Origin: Antitrichia curtipendula
Taxonomy: Eukaryota > Streptophyta > Bryopsida > Hypnales > Leucodontaceae
Assembly: GCA_951230915.1 (NCBI GenBank)
Contig: OX579641.1
Span: forward strand, 11,842,001-11,906,000
DNA: 64,000 bases
Direction of reading: 5' to 3'
A model generated the notes under the pieces. That model did not search any database. It worked only from the letters and a program-made list of their open reading frames with translations, and was not told the origin of the DNA. The position numbers and the translations under genes were made by a program. Within the stretch, counting starts at the first letter, position 1, and the number at the start of each line of letters is the position of its first letter. Below are positions 48,101 to 58,723 of this stretch, piece by piece.

Positions 48101-48649
48101 GGTGAATATGTGTCGCGTTCTTGTGGTTCTCGCGGAAGAAAGAACACTAGCAGAGCATCATCGTCAACCCCCCCTACAAACCCTATTCGGGGAATAGGAG
48201 TGAGATGCCATGGAGTGCTGATAGAACCGTTCACCCGAACGGACACTCCGGACCCCACTTTGACGACCATACCATCTGTGATTTCCGGAGGTCGAAGAGG
48301 ACCGGCTGTAGAGGCTGATGGCACAGACCCTGCTGCAAAACGACACAAGAGGTTTGTGCCCAGATATCGTGGACGTGGAAGAATAGTCACTGAGCTTCAA
48401 AATGAAAATTCCGAGGTCGAGGGCTATCAGACCTCAGATGCTGTCGAGGATCCATTCTATTTTGATGGTGTAGACGACAAAGATGACAACAACGCGAATC
48501 GCGACTGTGATGAGGCACCAGAAGATGCTGATGTGCATATTCCAACTGCTCATCGAGCGGGGCCTTCTGGCCAGGAAGTCCGTAGATCAAGTCGTTTGAA
48601 TAATGCAATGCAACCAACACCAGATCTTGAAGACAATTCAAGCACTTGA
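45155..48649 (+). pseudogene. BED/DUF659 hAT transposase with long disordered tail
   Basis: The frame runs from ATG 45155. A BED-type finger (TCLFC...AHFGF...C, about 45225-45320) and a Ser/Gln-rich linker are followed by the DUF659 core (PPSYHQFRTHL, LCTDGWNN with the first Asp, QDCMAHTLDLLLEDW). The usual TDN of the second catalytic Asp reads CTNNAKNM (Asn codon 46055-46057), a loss of a catalytic residue. Two frameshifts follow: about 46909-46914 in a GAGAG run, after which the dimerisation block WWHQIADRALSKIAERVLSL...CERNW continues in another frame, and at the six-G run 47408-47413. The last about 400 residues are acidic, Asn/Gly/Ser-rich, with RYRGRGR and RRSSRL stretches, unusual for a hAT transposase. 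This copy is inactive. Confidence 0.8.
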
Positions 48650-49515
48650 AAGAAAGATGTAGGATGAAGAGAAAGGGTTGGAATGTTCTTTTGATAACCA
48701 ACACAAAAGTCCACTTGTCAAGGAAGTATATGGCTAGATATTTAGTATACATTTATATCTTTAGCCATGTAGTCAGCGTGTCATGGTTGTATTGTTATTT
48801 TATTTTGCAATGCATGAAATCTATAAGTATTTCTGGTTATCACAATGATGAGAGCATGCATCTTATTTTTTTAATGTGTCATGCATGTTAAATGCGCTTG
48901 CAAACCACATGGAATACTACATGCTTTGTGTTTTGCAAATTGCAATCTTTATTTGACATATTGCAAATAACTTATTATTAAATTTTACGTTTGAAAGTTG
49001 AAACTTCTAATTTTTTTATCATAAAGACCCATGAATTGGTTAAGCCCTAAGTAAATGTCCAAGGCAACTAATTATTATGCCGATAATACTGTGGAGGTAA
49101 ATGAGCCCTAACTAAGTTCCTGATTTCAGTAGTTTATATTTTTGGAAAACTAAATTTGCGGCCTATTTTTAACATCAAAAATCTAATTTGGAAATGATTG
49201 GTTAAGATTCTTCTTTTCAAAATTTCCGAAAAATCTCGGTCATTTTCAATCAATCATTTCCAAACCTTAGACATCCTCATGCCGGAAGTCCGGAACATGA
49301 AAATGTTGGAGTCTGTAAGTTATCTTCTTGGGTTATTTTTTGTACATGATCTAATTTGAAATTGTATGCTTACCGTTCTGCAAAAAATAGAAACAACTTA
49401 CCAAAATCTCATTTAGAACAATTTGTTAGAAGTTAGAACCCCCCAAAAGAAGGTAACCACTCCAAACAAGACAGGACTTCAACCTGCGGGACACAACGTC
49501 CACACCCCTATAAAA
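48650..49515. other. 3' region of the transposase gene, no gene
   Basis: AT-rich; only a short low-value frame at 48646-48891 is present. Confidence 0.45.
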
Positions 49516-49519
49516 ATAG

Positions 49520-50171
49520 GTTGCCAATCAACTACGTCCGCGCCTTGACAAGCTCCGTTTGCAATAGACTGTGTCCACGCCCAGAATATCAAGGTATCCA
49601 GCCGCACACACGCATCTGCGCCCAGAAAATAAACGCCCGCGCCCAACCGAGTCCGCGCCCACTTTCTGCAAGTCCCCGCCCCAACAGAGTTCGCGCCCTG
49701 AAATTATAAATTACTGCCCTTCAACGTTTGTACCCGAACGATAACGTCTCTGCCCGGACCCATACGTCCGCGCACAACAACTTTAAGTTACCACCCAACT
49801 GAGTCCGCGCCCGGGGTATTACGTCCCCGCTCCCTCTTAGCAGTTCGCGCCCTGACAGTATAAGTCCCGCCCGACTACGTCCGCGCCCAGGAGAAAACGT
49901 CCCCGCCCTAACCGATACGACCCCACCCGACGCTGGAAAGTTTCCACCCATCTCAGTCCGCGCCTAAGCAACGACGTTACCGCCCGCACCATACGTCACC
50001 GCCCTCAGCGTCCGCGCCCAAGTTCCAACGTGGATTGACACGTCACGAAGTGAAGATAAATCATTTTAATTTTTTTTAATTGGAAAAAATTCGACGCCCG
50101 AAGTGTCCGGACCGTCCGTCCATCCGTCCGGGACGTCCGATGACCTTGGGACGCCCGATGTGACAACCCTG
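49520..50171 (+). mobile_element. Right subterminal motif array and terminus of the giant hAT
   Basis: About 24 copies or near-copies of GTCC(C/G)CGCCC fill 49520-50040 on the plus strand at about 20-25-bp spacing. A GTCC/GGAC-rich stretch and the terminus GATGTGACAACCCTG (ending 50171) follow. At the other end (23910-24290), once the spacer is re-inverted, the motifs have the opposite polarity. The two subterminal regions are therefore inverted with respect to each other, as expected of transposase-binding regions. Confidence 0.75.
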
Positions 50172-50879
50172 ACAAGCGCTAGACAATCAGCTTGGTATAT
50201 ACATATAGTTTAACATTTCTTCAAAATAATCTCTTGAAGATCCATCAATGGCATATATATGTATTCTTTGAAATAAATTTGTACATCCAAACCATAGTAC
50301 CATACATACAAGGAAGAATGTGCTCTATTACACACTAAACAATTCCAAAGCACGTACAATATATTGCACAAATATTTATTAAATGTCTATTTCAATTCAA
50401 ATACAGACATGATTTGATCTTAATTAAGTTGATTTGGTAGCATAATTGATGGAAAAGGAGGAATCCATGTTGATGCTGCACTTTCCACAAGGGTCACTAG
50501 ATCCCATTATGTTTGTCATGGAGACCTCCCAATATAAACTACTAAACAAAAAGCTTGTGAGTAAAGATCATCTCTTTCTACGCATTCTTTGTGTTTGTGG
50601 GTGCCTTGTGTAATCATCTCTTACGTTCAATAGTACGAAGAGACATTGTAGCCATATAAGGCAACCTACATTTCCTTGAACATTGTGTCATTTGCTACTC
50701 AAGGATGAATACTTTAGCATGTCGCACTATCTCAAGAAAAGCGTAAAATTATCAATAATTGGACACCAGGATGGGGTTGCAAAATAAGGTGCAACAACTC
50801 CCATTCTTAAATGGACTTTGAAGCTAGCTTCTCATGAGATTGAGTTGTAATTTCAATATACCCAATAAATGGTACAAGG
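50172..50879. other. Target-side flank of the giant hAT
   Basis: Begins with the target duplication ACAAGCGC (50172-50179). No gene seen. Confidence 0.5.
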
Positions 50880-51113
50880 ATTCCTGTACAATCTCATAAG
50901 AGCTTTCTGTCCCCAAAGTCCAAGTCCAATAAAAAAATTAGAGCAATGTTAAGAGTGCCATAGCTAGCAACATGTACTGATCAAGCTAACTTAAAATATA
51001 TGCCTATCTATGCAATGATAATCCAATTACACCTTCTTTGTTTTGAAGATTGAAGGAAGACAAGAATTTGTCGAAGTCCGTCATAGCCAATAGCATGCAT
51101 TGATCAAATCTAC

Positions 51114-51663
51114 TTTACCTCTAAAGCTCTTTACAACTCTCCAGATTTGCAGAATTGCAAAGATACATTATAAATTTTGATGTGTGTATAAAAGTTGCGG
51201 ATTATGCATTTTGGATTTTATCCATACAGTTAGATTATTGATTGCTATGACCATTGTTTTTGTATAATATTTGAAAGTTAAAATTCAAATTTTTTTTGAA
51301 CTTGATTATGAATAAAATATTGACAATCTATGAATGGAAATTGTTGTGATGGATTGAAATGTAATATTTTACAAGTAGTGATTTTTGGAGATTTTTTGGT
51401 TGTTTAATTTTATGAGTTGACTTTTTTAAGATCACTTTTGAATTAATATCTTAGAAATGTGTTGCAAATTAGTGCAACATAAAATGAGGCATACAATTTT
51501 CACAAATCATCCCCTTTCTAATTGGTTCACACATGCATAAAATCAACTTTCTATTAAATCTATACTAAAAAGTCCACATTGCAAAAGTACATAATGGATG
51601 AGAAAATAAAGTTTGATTCTATACATCATTTAGAATATGGATGGTTGGTCTTTTAGGGGTTAA
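51114..51663. mobile_element. TTAA MITE 1 (about 0.55 kb) at site 2
   Basis: The left edge is TTTA-CCTCTAAAGC (the TTAA has changed by one base) and the right edge is GGTCTTTTAGGGG-TTAA. The flanks join to match the empty sites at 50991 and 53631. No coding capacity. Confidence 0.65.
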
Positions 51664-51861
51664 AACATTTGTCAGTCTCTTGGATGATAATTTAATTGTT
51701 TGCTTGTTCAAACTGGTTGACAAGAATTTTTCAAAATCCATTGTAGTCTTTATTATGTCAAAATGATTACATTGAAATGACAAACCCAATGTGATGAGAG
51801 CTTTTTTCCGTTTGGGTCCCCAAAGTCCATGTCCATTTAAGAACTGGAGCCAACTTATCGG

Positions 51862-52418
51862 TTAACCCTTAAGTGTGAAAGGAGCCCTGTGGAGTCACAT
51901 TGGGTTGTTTTTCAATCAAATGCTATTTTTTATTTAGTTCCTAATTCCAAATGAAGTTGGTCCCAACTAAGAAAGTAGGGGGGCTATCTTCTTTCAATTC
52001 CAATTTACCATTCTTCAAAAATTGTTAAAATTGCCATTTTTACAACACTTTAAAGCTCAAACCCCCTAAACTTCCAATATACACTACAGAAAAGAAAAAA
52101 CTATTGAATTTCTATTTATATAAGCTCAAGAAGCATGCCACCTATATCTTACTGTTCATCACTATTATTTGCATTTTCCTTCAAAATTTCATATCATTTA
52201 AAGCAATTTTGTAGTTACTATGATTTATACAAGAAAAATGATTTGAAAAACCTTATAAATTCCAATTTTATTTACATAATTATGAAAATACTAGAGTAGC
52301 TCGGTCTAACAATAATTTATATGAGAAGAAAAAAAAAAAAAAAATATAATATATTTTAAAATGTTAGAAATTGATGAGGTTTGACTGGGTAACTGTAGTG
52401 TGCACGTTTAAGAGTTAA
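51862..52418. mobile_element. TTAA MITE 2 (about 0.55 kb) at site 1
   Basis: TTAA-CCCTTAAGTGTG at the left; TTAA-CTCTTAAACGTG on the minus strand at the right. The right flank GAGATGCCATA matches the empty site TTAAGAGTGCCATAG at 50949. Confidence 0.7.
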
Positions 52419-52462
52419 GAGATGCCATACGTAAGCCAGCAGCACGCACTGCTTGAACGAGC

Positions 52463-53383
52463 TTAACCCCTAAAACCCCATTTGTCCCCTCGGGGGACAA
52501 TTTGGGTCCGGGTAGGTTCCTGTGACCTCAATTTGTAGAGAATTTTTTTGGGATTTTTTGAGGTTGTGGGGTTTTGCGAGAGCTTTGTGGATATATAATT
52601 TTTGTTTCAAATGATGCCCGAGAGAAAAAATTATGCCAAAAATAGAGTTTGGCGGGCAGCACAAAAAAATCACAGAAAGTCAAAATAAATTTCTTAAATA
52701 TTTTTTTCAAAATCTATGTCTTTTTGTCTACATTTGAAGCTTTGATTCATTCAATTTGGACTAATAATGAAAGAGTTATGGACAATTTTAGTTTTTCAAG
52801 CAATCTAAGCATCTTCTTGAAAAAATAACTTTTAGGATTCATTTTTGAATGCAATTTTTACAATTTCCAGAATATTTTTATAGACAAGGGTGAATTTGCT
52901 TTCTAGAATAATCTCACCGTTGGGATTATGGTATTTCAATTTTGTCTTAGAGCTATTAACGATTTAGTTATTCCTTCAATCTTGAACCTACTTCTACTTA
53001 ACAATTTTTTAATGAGTGAAAATTTAGTGTTTTTTTCTTGAATTTTTTTTCCTAGATTCTCAACTGAAGTATTCAACATATAAACTTAGAAAATCAAAAT
53101 CAACAATACAAAAAATTTAAGTTAAATAGGTTCAAAGCCCAAAAATCTAGTCAAGCAAGGTGCAAAAAAACTTGTTTTCTTCACTTTGAATGCAAATATC
53201 TTGCAATCTATTTGTTCAAAGTTTCTGAAATTTTTTGCACACATTCTCATACTAGTCTAGTATAAGATCCTACGGTTAGATATGCAAAAAAAAAAAAATT
53301 TATAGTTTTTTGCTCTTTGCAATAGAAGTGGCAGTTTTGAGTGTGTTTTGATGGGGAAAAGGCCTCGGGGTTTTACGGGTTAA
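52463..53383 (+). mobile_element. TTAA element 3 (0.92 kb), intact, at site 2
   Basis: TTAA-CCCCTAAAACCCC at the left and TTAA-CCCGTAAAACCCC on the minus strand at the right (one mismatch). TTAA target duplications on both sides and the empty site at 53631 fit a piggyBac-like MITE. Related copies: 14220-15090, 38801-38946, 42319-43005. Confidence 0.75.
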
Positions 53384-54055
53384 AACATCTGCCTGTTGGT
53401 GCGATGATTATATAATTGTGTCTTTAGTTTGTTCTGAAGGGTGAAGACATCCAACAAATCTGATTGGCAAGAATTTCCCGAAGTTCGTCATGATCTTTAA
53501 CTAATATATTGAAATTACAAATCCAATCTCATGAGAGCTTTTTGGTCCCCGAATTCCCAAGTCCAACTCAAGAGCTGGAGCATTAATATTCAGGGCGCCA
53601 TAGCCAGCAGCACGCACTGATCAAACGAACTTAAAACATCGGCCTGTCTGTGCGATGGTTATATGACTGAATTGTGTCTTCCACAACTGAAATGCAGCAG
53701 CGGAGGACAAATTCGTAGCACTATTTCAGCCGATATTTATGTGTGCAGAACATTCCTACAGTATGGAATTTGCCTAGCGGCCCAATCATACCAGTAATTG
53801 TGCAAAAAATCATAAGATAGAAAAATTCATGCATGGAAGCTGTGAAAACGCAAGAGAGCAACAAGTGGATTACGGAAGTAGTGCCCACGTTGTTTGTTTA
53901 TTTTGGGGGATGGAATTCGTTCTGAACAGCGAACACATCGACCTGGACAGCAAAACTGATTGCTGGGTGGCGATCACTGGGTGGCGATCCGGGAGTTGGC
54001 GTCGGGCGGGTTTGACACGCAGCAATTGAGTCAGATCTCGCCATCACGTTTACCC

Positions 54056-55130
54056 AGACTCACTCTCACCCACACGAGAACCTTGCTCAACACCCCCTAG
54101 GCATGCATGTTTAGGCCAAGGTGGGAATGCAGACAATACGTTGCATGGACTTCACTCCGTGGTACACCACCCATGACCCGTTTGCACAATGCACAGGAAG
54201 CGTTTTCTGAATTCCCTGCAGGCATTCTACTCGAGATTCTACTGCAAATCCTCTCCAAGGAAACATAGAATTGTTACAAATTGTTGTTCACAGGGAATGT
54301 GACTCTCACAGGGAAATGTGAGAAAGGGAACTTGAAGGGAATTTGAAGGAGGAAATCTGTGCATTTCTGAGTGTTATAAGAAGATGTTCCCACCTCAAAA
54401 TCAACTCAAATTTTAAATTCACGGTACGCTTGACAATTGATATGGGACACTTTGCATCTCCTTAAGTCTACCAAATATTAGGTGGAAACAACGTAAAAAT
54501 GTAAGAATGATGCTTCAATGTGTTGCAAAATCTACTAATTTAGGTTGCACACCAGGGATTTGGGGGAAATTTATGAAAATCCTTGCAAAGAAAATCCACA
54601 ATTTCCTTTTGCATAGAAATTCTTTGGAAGATCCCTCCATGATGACATTAGAACAAAGGGAAGCATAGAAACTAGAAAAAACTTGCAGTAAAAAACTACA
54701 ATATCCCCAAAACAGTCGCAGGGAATTCCAAAAGAGTCCGCTGTGATGAGTCCATTCATGTATATGTATCCCCAGCCCCCCTTCTCATTCATTAACTGTC
54801 AGCCCAGTTTGATACTTCCACATGTCAACTTTCACAGCAGCAGGTGTTGGTGCCACTGACCATAGTTGGATGCTTTGAGACACGAGAACCTTGCTCCGAA
54901 ACCAACGTGGTCATGTTGAGGCCAAGGTGGCAGTGCATGTGGCCAACGTGGTAGTGCATGCGGCCAAGGTGGCAGTTCATTCAAGCGGTAGATTAAGAAT
55001 ACGTACCTTACTCAGTCACCGTCACTCTCACCCAAGCAGTGTCACCCAGTTGGCCAGTCATCCATAATGTGAGGCGTTTTGATACACGAGAACCTTGCTC
55101 CACACCCCTAGTCATGCATGTTTGGGGCTG
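54056..55130. promoter_or_regulatory. Repeated upstream block with RY motifs
   Basis: A block CACGAGAACCTTGCTC followed by a C-rich stretch and CATGCATGTTT occurs at about 54071, 54880 and 55084. Perfect CATGCATG (RY element, target of B3 factors in seed plants) is at 54102-54109 and 55113-55120; the middle copy has lost it. The closest block ends about 215 bp upstream of the ATG of the next gene. Confidence 0.45.
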
Positions 55131-55238
55131 ACGGGCATCATAAGATTTTAAGCGATCGAGTAAGAATAGTGTTACCCACCCACTCACACGGCAACAGTCA
55201 AAATTTTCCTCAACTAACTACCGGTAGTTCCGTGAGGC

Positions 55239-55248
55239 TATATAATAG
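55239..55248 (+). promoter_or_regulatory. TATA box of the pore-former-like gene
   Basis: CTATATAATA, about 105 bp upstream of the ATG, giving a likely transcription start near 55270. Confidence 0.65.
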
Positions 55249-55345
55249 ATCTGCTTCTGTTCAGCGTCTCAACTCTCAAGTCACATCAAGCGCTGAAAGA
55301 TCGATCTAGTCTGTTCGAGATCAAGCAGCTTGTGATTTCCCCAAG

Positions 55346-56314
55346 ATGGCCCATCTTTGCACGGGTGTGAGCAAGGCCACTGGCTCCGGTGCTTTCTACT
55401 ACGACCACAACAGTGTGAACACGATCGACGTGCCGCTGGGGCCATGCGAGGGGACCTATATCCTCCAACCAGCGGAGCTGAGCAAGTACTTCGGCGTGGA
55501 GCCCGACCGCATGGGGAGGCTCCCGGAGTACCTCATTGCGACGCATCTCAACAGCACGTGGAACTATGGCAGGTCCAGCTCCACAGGACGCTCGTGGTGG
55601 GACATCACGGGGGAGGTGGTGGCGTACAGGCCCATCGAGTGGGTGCCGATCGTGAATGAGCTCAATACCATCCCCGTCAGCGTCTTCAAGACCGAATACA
55701 CCAAGACCACCACAGACCTGACGGTCTCGTCGGTCTTCGGCTCTGTTGAAGCTTCGTTTACCTTGTCTGGAGGGGGCGGCTGGGCGGGCATGAAGATGGA
55801 AGTCTCCACCACCACCAAGGTGGAGGCGAGCTACAAAAAGAGCAAGGAGGTGAAGGAGGAGATCGTGGAGAAGGCCGAGTTCGGGAATGCAGTGATCAAG
55901 GAGCTCGTGATGGGCATGTGCCTCAAGGTGGAGCGTGTCTACGAACGCACGGTGCAGCTCTATCTGAACGATGAGAAGAAGTCTGATTCTCTCACTTGGG
56001 ATGGATCTGAGTCATGGAACGATCTCCATGTTCCTGCAAGTGCCATCCGAGACGTGGGTAACCTGCAGTTCCACCCCATCCGTATGACGGGATCTGGGCA
56101 TAGTGATAGTTTGTGGATCCAGGCCCTGCCAGTGTTCGACACGACCACGAAGGAGCTGACGGACATGCACCTGGTCCTCAGCAACGCCGGTTGGACCGAT
56201 TGGTATGTGTACCCTGGGAAGGGGAGTCCTGTAAGCGGCAGGGTGGAGACCTTTCCCATCCCTGACGGGGCCAGGGCCCCTATAGCCACATTCATCGCCG
56301 TCGGGTCCAAATGA
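55346..56314 (+). CDS. Intronless gene, possible beta-pore-forming or lectin-like protein
   Basis: An intact frame of 322 codons, GC-rich (clearly above the AT-rich surroundings), without introns and without an obvious signal peptide. The ATG context (CCCAAGATGGCC) and the TATA box support this start. Residues about 120-200 form a long stretch of alternating Ser/Thr/Val with a Gly-rich turn and Lys/Glu segments. This pattern resembles the membrane hairpin and stem of aerolysin/ETX-MTX2-type proteins; the remainder looks beta-rich. I recognise no exact family; fern proteins of insecticidal type and bacterial relatives would be the first comparison. Composition and lack of introns allow horizontal origin. 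The reading frame has no breaks. Confidence 0.6.
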   Translation: MAHLCTGVSKATGSGAFYYDHNSVNTIDVPLGPCEGTYILQPAELSKYFGVEPDRMGRLPEYLIATHLNSTWNYGRSSSTGRSWWDITGEVVAYRPIEWVPIVNELNTIPVSVFKTEYTKTTTDLTVSSVFGSVEASFTLSGGGGWAGMKMEVSTTTKVEASYKKSKEVKEEIVEKAEFGNAVIKELVMGMCLKVERVYERTVQLYLNDEKKSDSLTWDGSESWNDLHVPASAIRDVGNLQFHPIRMTGSGHSDSLWIQALPVFDTTTKELTDMHLVLSNAGWTDWYVYPGKGSPVSGRVETFPIPDGARAPIATFIAVGSK

Positions 56315-58297
56315 TCATCTGGAGTAAACAGAAACATGCAAGGGTCCGTTCAGCGAAATAGGAACCATTTCCATCATATGTAGTGGTTTTTAAGACTCTT
56401 TAAACGTCAATTTCGTTAAAATGGCATATGAAATCCGCCACTTTGTCTGAACATCTAGGACAGGTATAGATATAAAACCGCCAAAGTTCTGGAATGCCGC
56501 CATTTTAATGAAATTCACGTTCTTTGTTGTTTCTGTACCGTAATTGAATGATGTGATTAGCGTCGCTGTTTTTCCTCATTTGTTCTTTTAATCTGTAAGT
56601 TACTGAATGCTCTCATTACTTGCATGTGCAACTTTCATGCAATCCACTCGGTTTTTTCAACTTCACAGGCACGATTGAAACCCCAGCCTTCCATTCGGTT
56701 CTCTGTTTTCACAGGGCTGGCTCATTTCGACTGCACTAACGAATTCTCTCCGGATCCCAGTCAGTCACTATATGTGCAGCTAGCTAGCGGCCTATCCTTT
56801 GAACGTTAACGTATCGATCGAGGTAGCTATCAATCTTGTACGTACTGCCAGCGATTCACTTCTAGCTCGATTTTGAAACTACCGATCGAGTAGACACTTG
56901 TAGCTTCTGATGAAACCACTAATTAAAACACTTCTTGACAATGTTGAAAGTACCACTGTGATTCGGGTGACAAGATCTGCGCCGATTCTTAATGTTTTAA
57001 TTCGAATCAAGCGTTTGTAGTTCAGATACGGTACAGATACTGTTATAATACAGATATAAGTATATGTACTATAAAGATACAAATATGGTACGGTACGGGA
57101 TACGGTTTAGGGTACAAGATACGGATACGGGTGGGATATATTAGCCACCCGCACCCCCACCTGAAAATTACAAGAGGTGGGATGTCAAAAATAAAAATTA
57201 ATTAAAAAATTTTGAGGTCACGAGGGGTTAAAAAAAATCCAATTTGTTTTCTTTTTTGAGCTTGTTGTGACAATTTGTCACAATGACAATGACACAATGA
57301 GCAATGAGCTCAAAAGTGGCAGTAGATGCTATTCCCAATAACTTGTATATTAATACACCTTGCATAATTTTAAAATTTAGAGCTAGTTAGTATAATCATT
57401 CTTGTAGGATAAGTTGTCTTATTAAATTAGTTTGAGTAGTAGAATTGTTATCAAATTATTATAGGAATTCAATGAGTTACAAATGCCTAATGAAAATTTA
57501 TGAAATCTACACCTTAAATTAGGTTGTTTTGTTTTGTTTGATATGTGGAGACATGGCATGTTCAAAGGCTACAAAACAAAGCCCTTGCATTCCTTCGTGC
57601 ATAAGCTTTATATTTGTAACAAAAATGCAACCTCTCACATATTAGTGTAAAAGTTCATGAATATCAATTTTTTTCTTAAACCACTTTTATTTTACTATAA
57701 TGTAGCAACAACACAAGGTACATTAGTATGCATATTCTATACCTATCCGTAAACTAGAATTTGTCTTAACTTTCATCTCATTAATCAAAATGGAATGATT
57801 CAAAGCTTTAGACACATATATAAATCTAGAAAATCAATTTTAAATTTTTGTTTTTTACAAATGTGATGTTTTTAGTTGTTCAAGCTACTTAGGTTTAGAA
57901 AGAAACTGCACATCATACAATAACTTTTAACCATCATGTAGTCAAAAGTTACAAAAATTGTTGTACCTTAAAGCTAATCCTTAACCACCACATGTTGTGT
58001 GAAAATATCAAAGGAAAAAAATGGAAATTTTGTTTTTGTTTTTGAAGAGTTGCTGAAAATTCCTATGTTGCCAAAAAATATTGTTTGATCTTTTAGGAAT
58101 AAAATTTCAATTGTCTTTGTATACAACTCAAAATTAGTGTTGCTTTTGAGAATTTATAAAAAACTATAGTATCAAAAAGCTATTACATATTCAAGTCACT
58201 ACATTGATTTGTCCTAATAGTGAAGGGAGAATTACTATACAATCACCTAGAAAATTAGAATCACTATAAAATTTTAATTTGTAGATTTTGGTATGAG
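56315..58297. other. Non-coding stretch, AT-rich on the right
   Basis: Contains the presumed 3' end of the preceding gene and a GATAC/GGTAC-rich simple-sequence patch (about 57010-57130), then AT-rich sequence that probably belongs to the family X element. No gene is supported. Confidence 0.5.
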
Positions 58298-58723
58298 ATA
58301 TACAAATATAATTCAAACTATACTAATTCAAAATAGTGCAAGTTTGATAAATTAGTGTCCTAATGTCCCACGCACTATTATTACGACAAATCAATATACT
58401 TTTAAAAGAAAGTATCTTTGTTTTACATAAATACTCTTCTATAAACATTGGAGCATACTTATGAACCATCACATGGATGATCATTATATTAGTTCTTAAC
58501 ACTTTAAGAAGAAGGTATGTTTGCACTTGGTGTTAAGGATGATGTTTGCAATTTCAATTCGGTCCACACGTAGGTCTACATTCATTTGTAAGACCCTCAG
58601 TAACAAACACTTATTAACACCAAGTGTGAACATACCTTAGTCCTTGCCAACAATGAAGGCAAAATTGTTACCAGCAGAGGCAAAATTGAAGTAATCTCAT
58701 AACTGTCACCTCAAGTGCAAGTG
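58298..58723 (+). mobile_element. Right terminus of family X
   Basis: Direct-repeat partner of 1-424. It ends CAAGTG at 58723, 177 bp from the stop codon of the envelope gene, in that gene's 3' region. The minus-strand terminus matches 2222 over about 31 bp with one mismatch. Confidence 0.65.

Larger units (their letters stand above)
33011..50171 (+). mobile_element. Main part of a giant multi-gene hAT element
   Basis: The right terminus at 50171 reads CAGGGTTGTCACATCGGGC on the minus strand and is followed by ACAAGCGC (50172-50179). The matching left terminus is in the inverted palindrome spacer (24435, flank ACAAGCAC). With the spacer turned round, the element holds kinase (minus), RING/coiled-coil gene (plus), its paralogue (minus) and transposase (plus). 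GTCC(C/G)CGCCC arrays lie at both ends and between the divergent genes. The length is about 18.9 kb, or about 25 kb with the nested hAT. Internal duplication (39455-39870 against 41241 onward; two coiled-coil paralogues) leaves open that two related elements merged. Confidence 0.65.
50880..53700. repeat. Tandemly repeated locus of four units, each of about 200-250 bp without inserts
   Basis: Units share blocks such as TCATGAGAGCTTT..GTCCCC, GCCATAGC.AGCA, ACTGATCAA and AACTTAAAACAT..GCCTGTCT. Units at about 50885-51060 and 53515-53700 are free of inserts; the two between carry three TTAA-flanked elements. Two TTAA sites per unit serve as targets: site 1 (empty at 50949) and site 2 (empty at 50991 and 53631). 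Confidence 0.7.
2222..58723 (+). mobile_element. Candidate full span of a nested family X transposon (matching termini only)
   Basis: The ends at 2222 and 58723 are inverted repeats of each other: CACTTGCACTTGAGGTGACA continuing to about 31 bp with a single mismatch. CAC termini fit the CACTA/CMC group, and a Plavaka-like (CMC) transposase relic lies inside at 8411-12622 in the matching orientation. The 3-bp flanks are gta and tac, so they do not form a clean direct duplication. The outside flanks are two different copies of the same host gene in opposite orientation, so this is not a simple insertion. If real, the span is 56.5 kb and is mostly later nested insertions. The two ends may instead belong to different copies. 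Confidence 0.35.

Noticed and set aside
46984..48390. Several antisense open frames of 80-185 codons
   Set aside because: Shadows of the transposase and its GC-rich tail; the sense strand carries the conserved hAT motifs.
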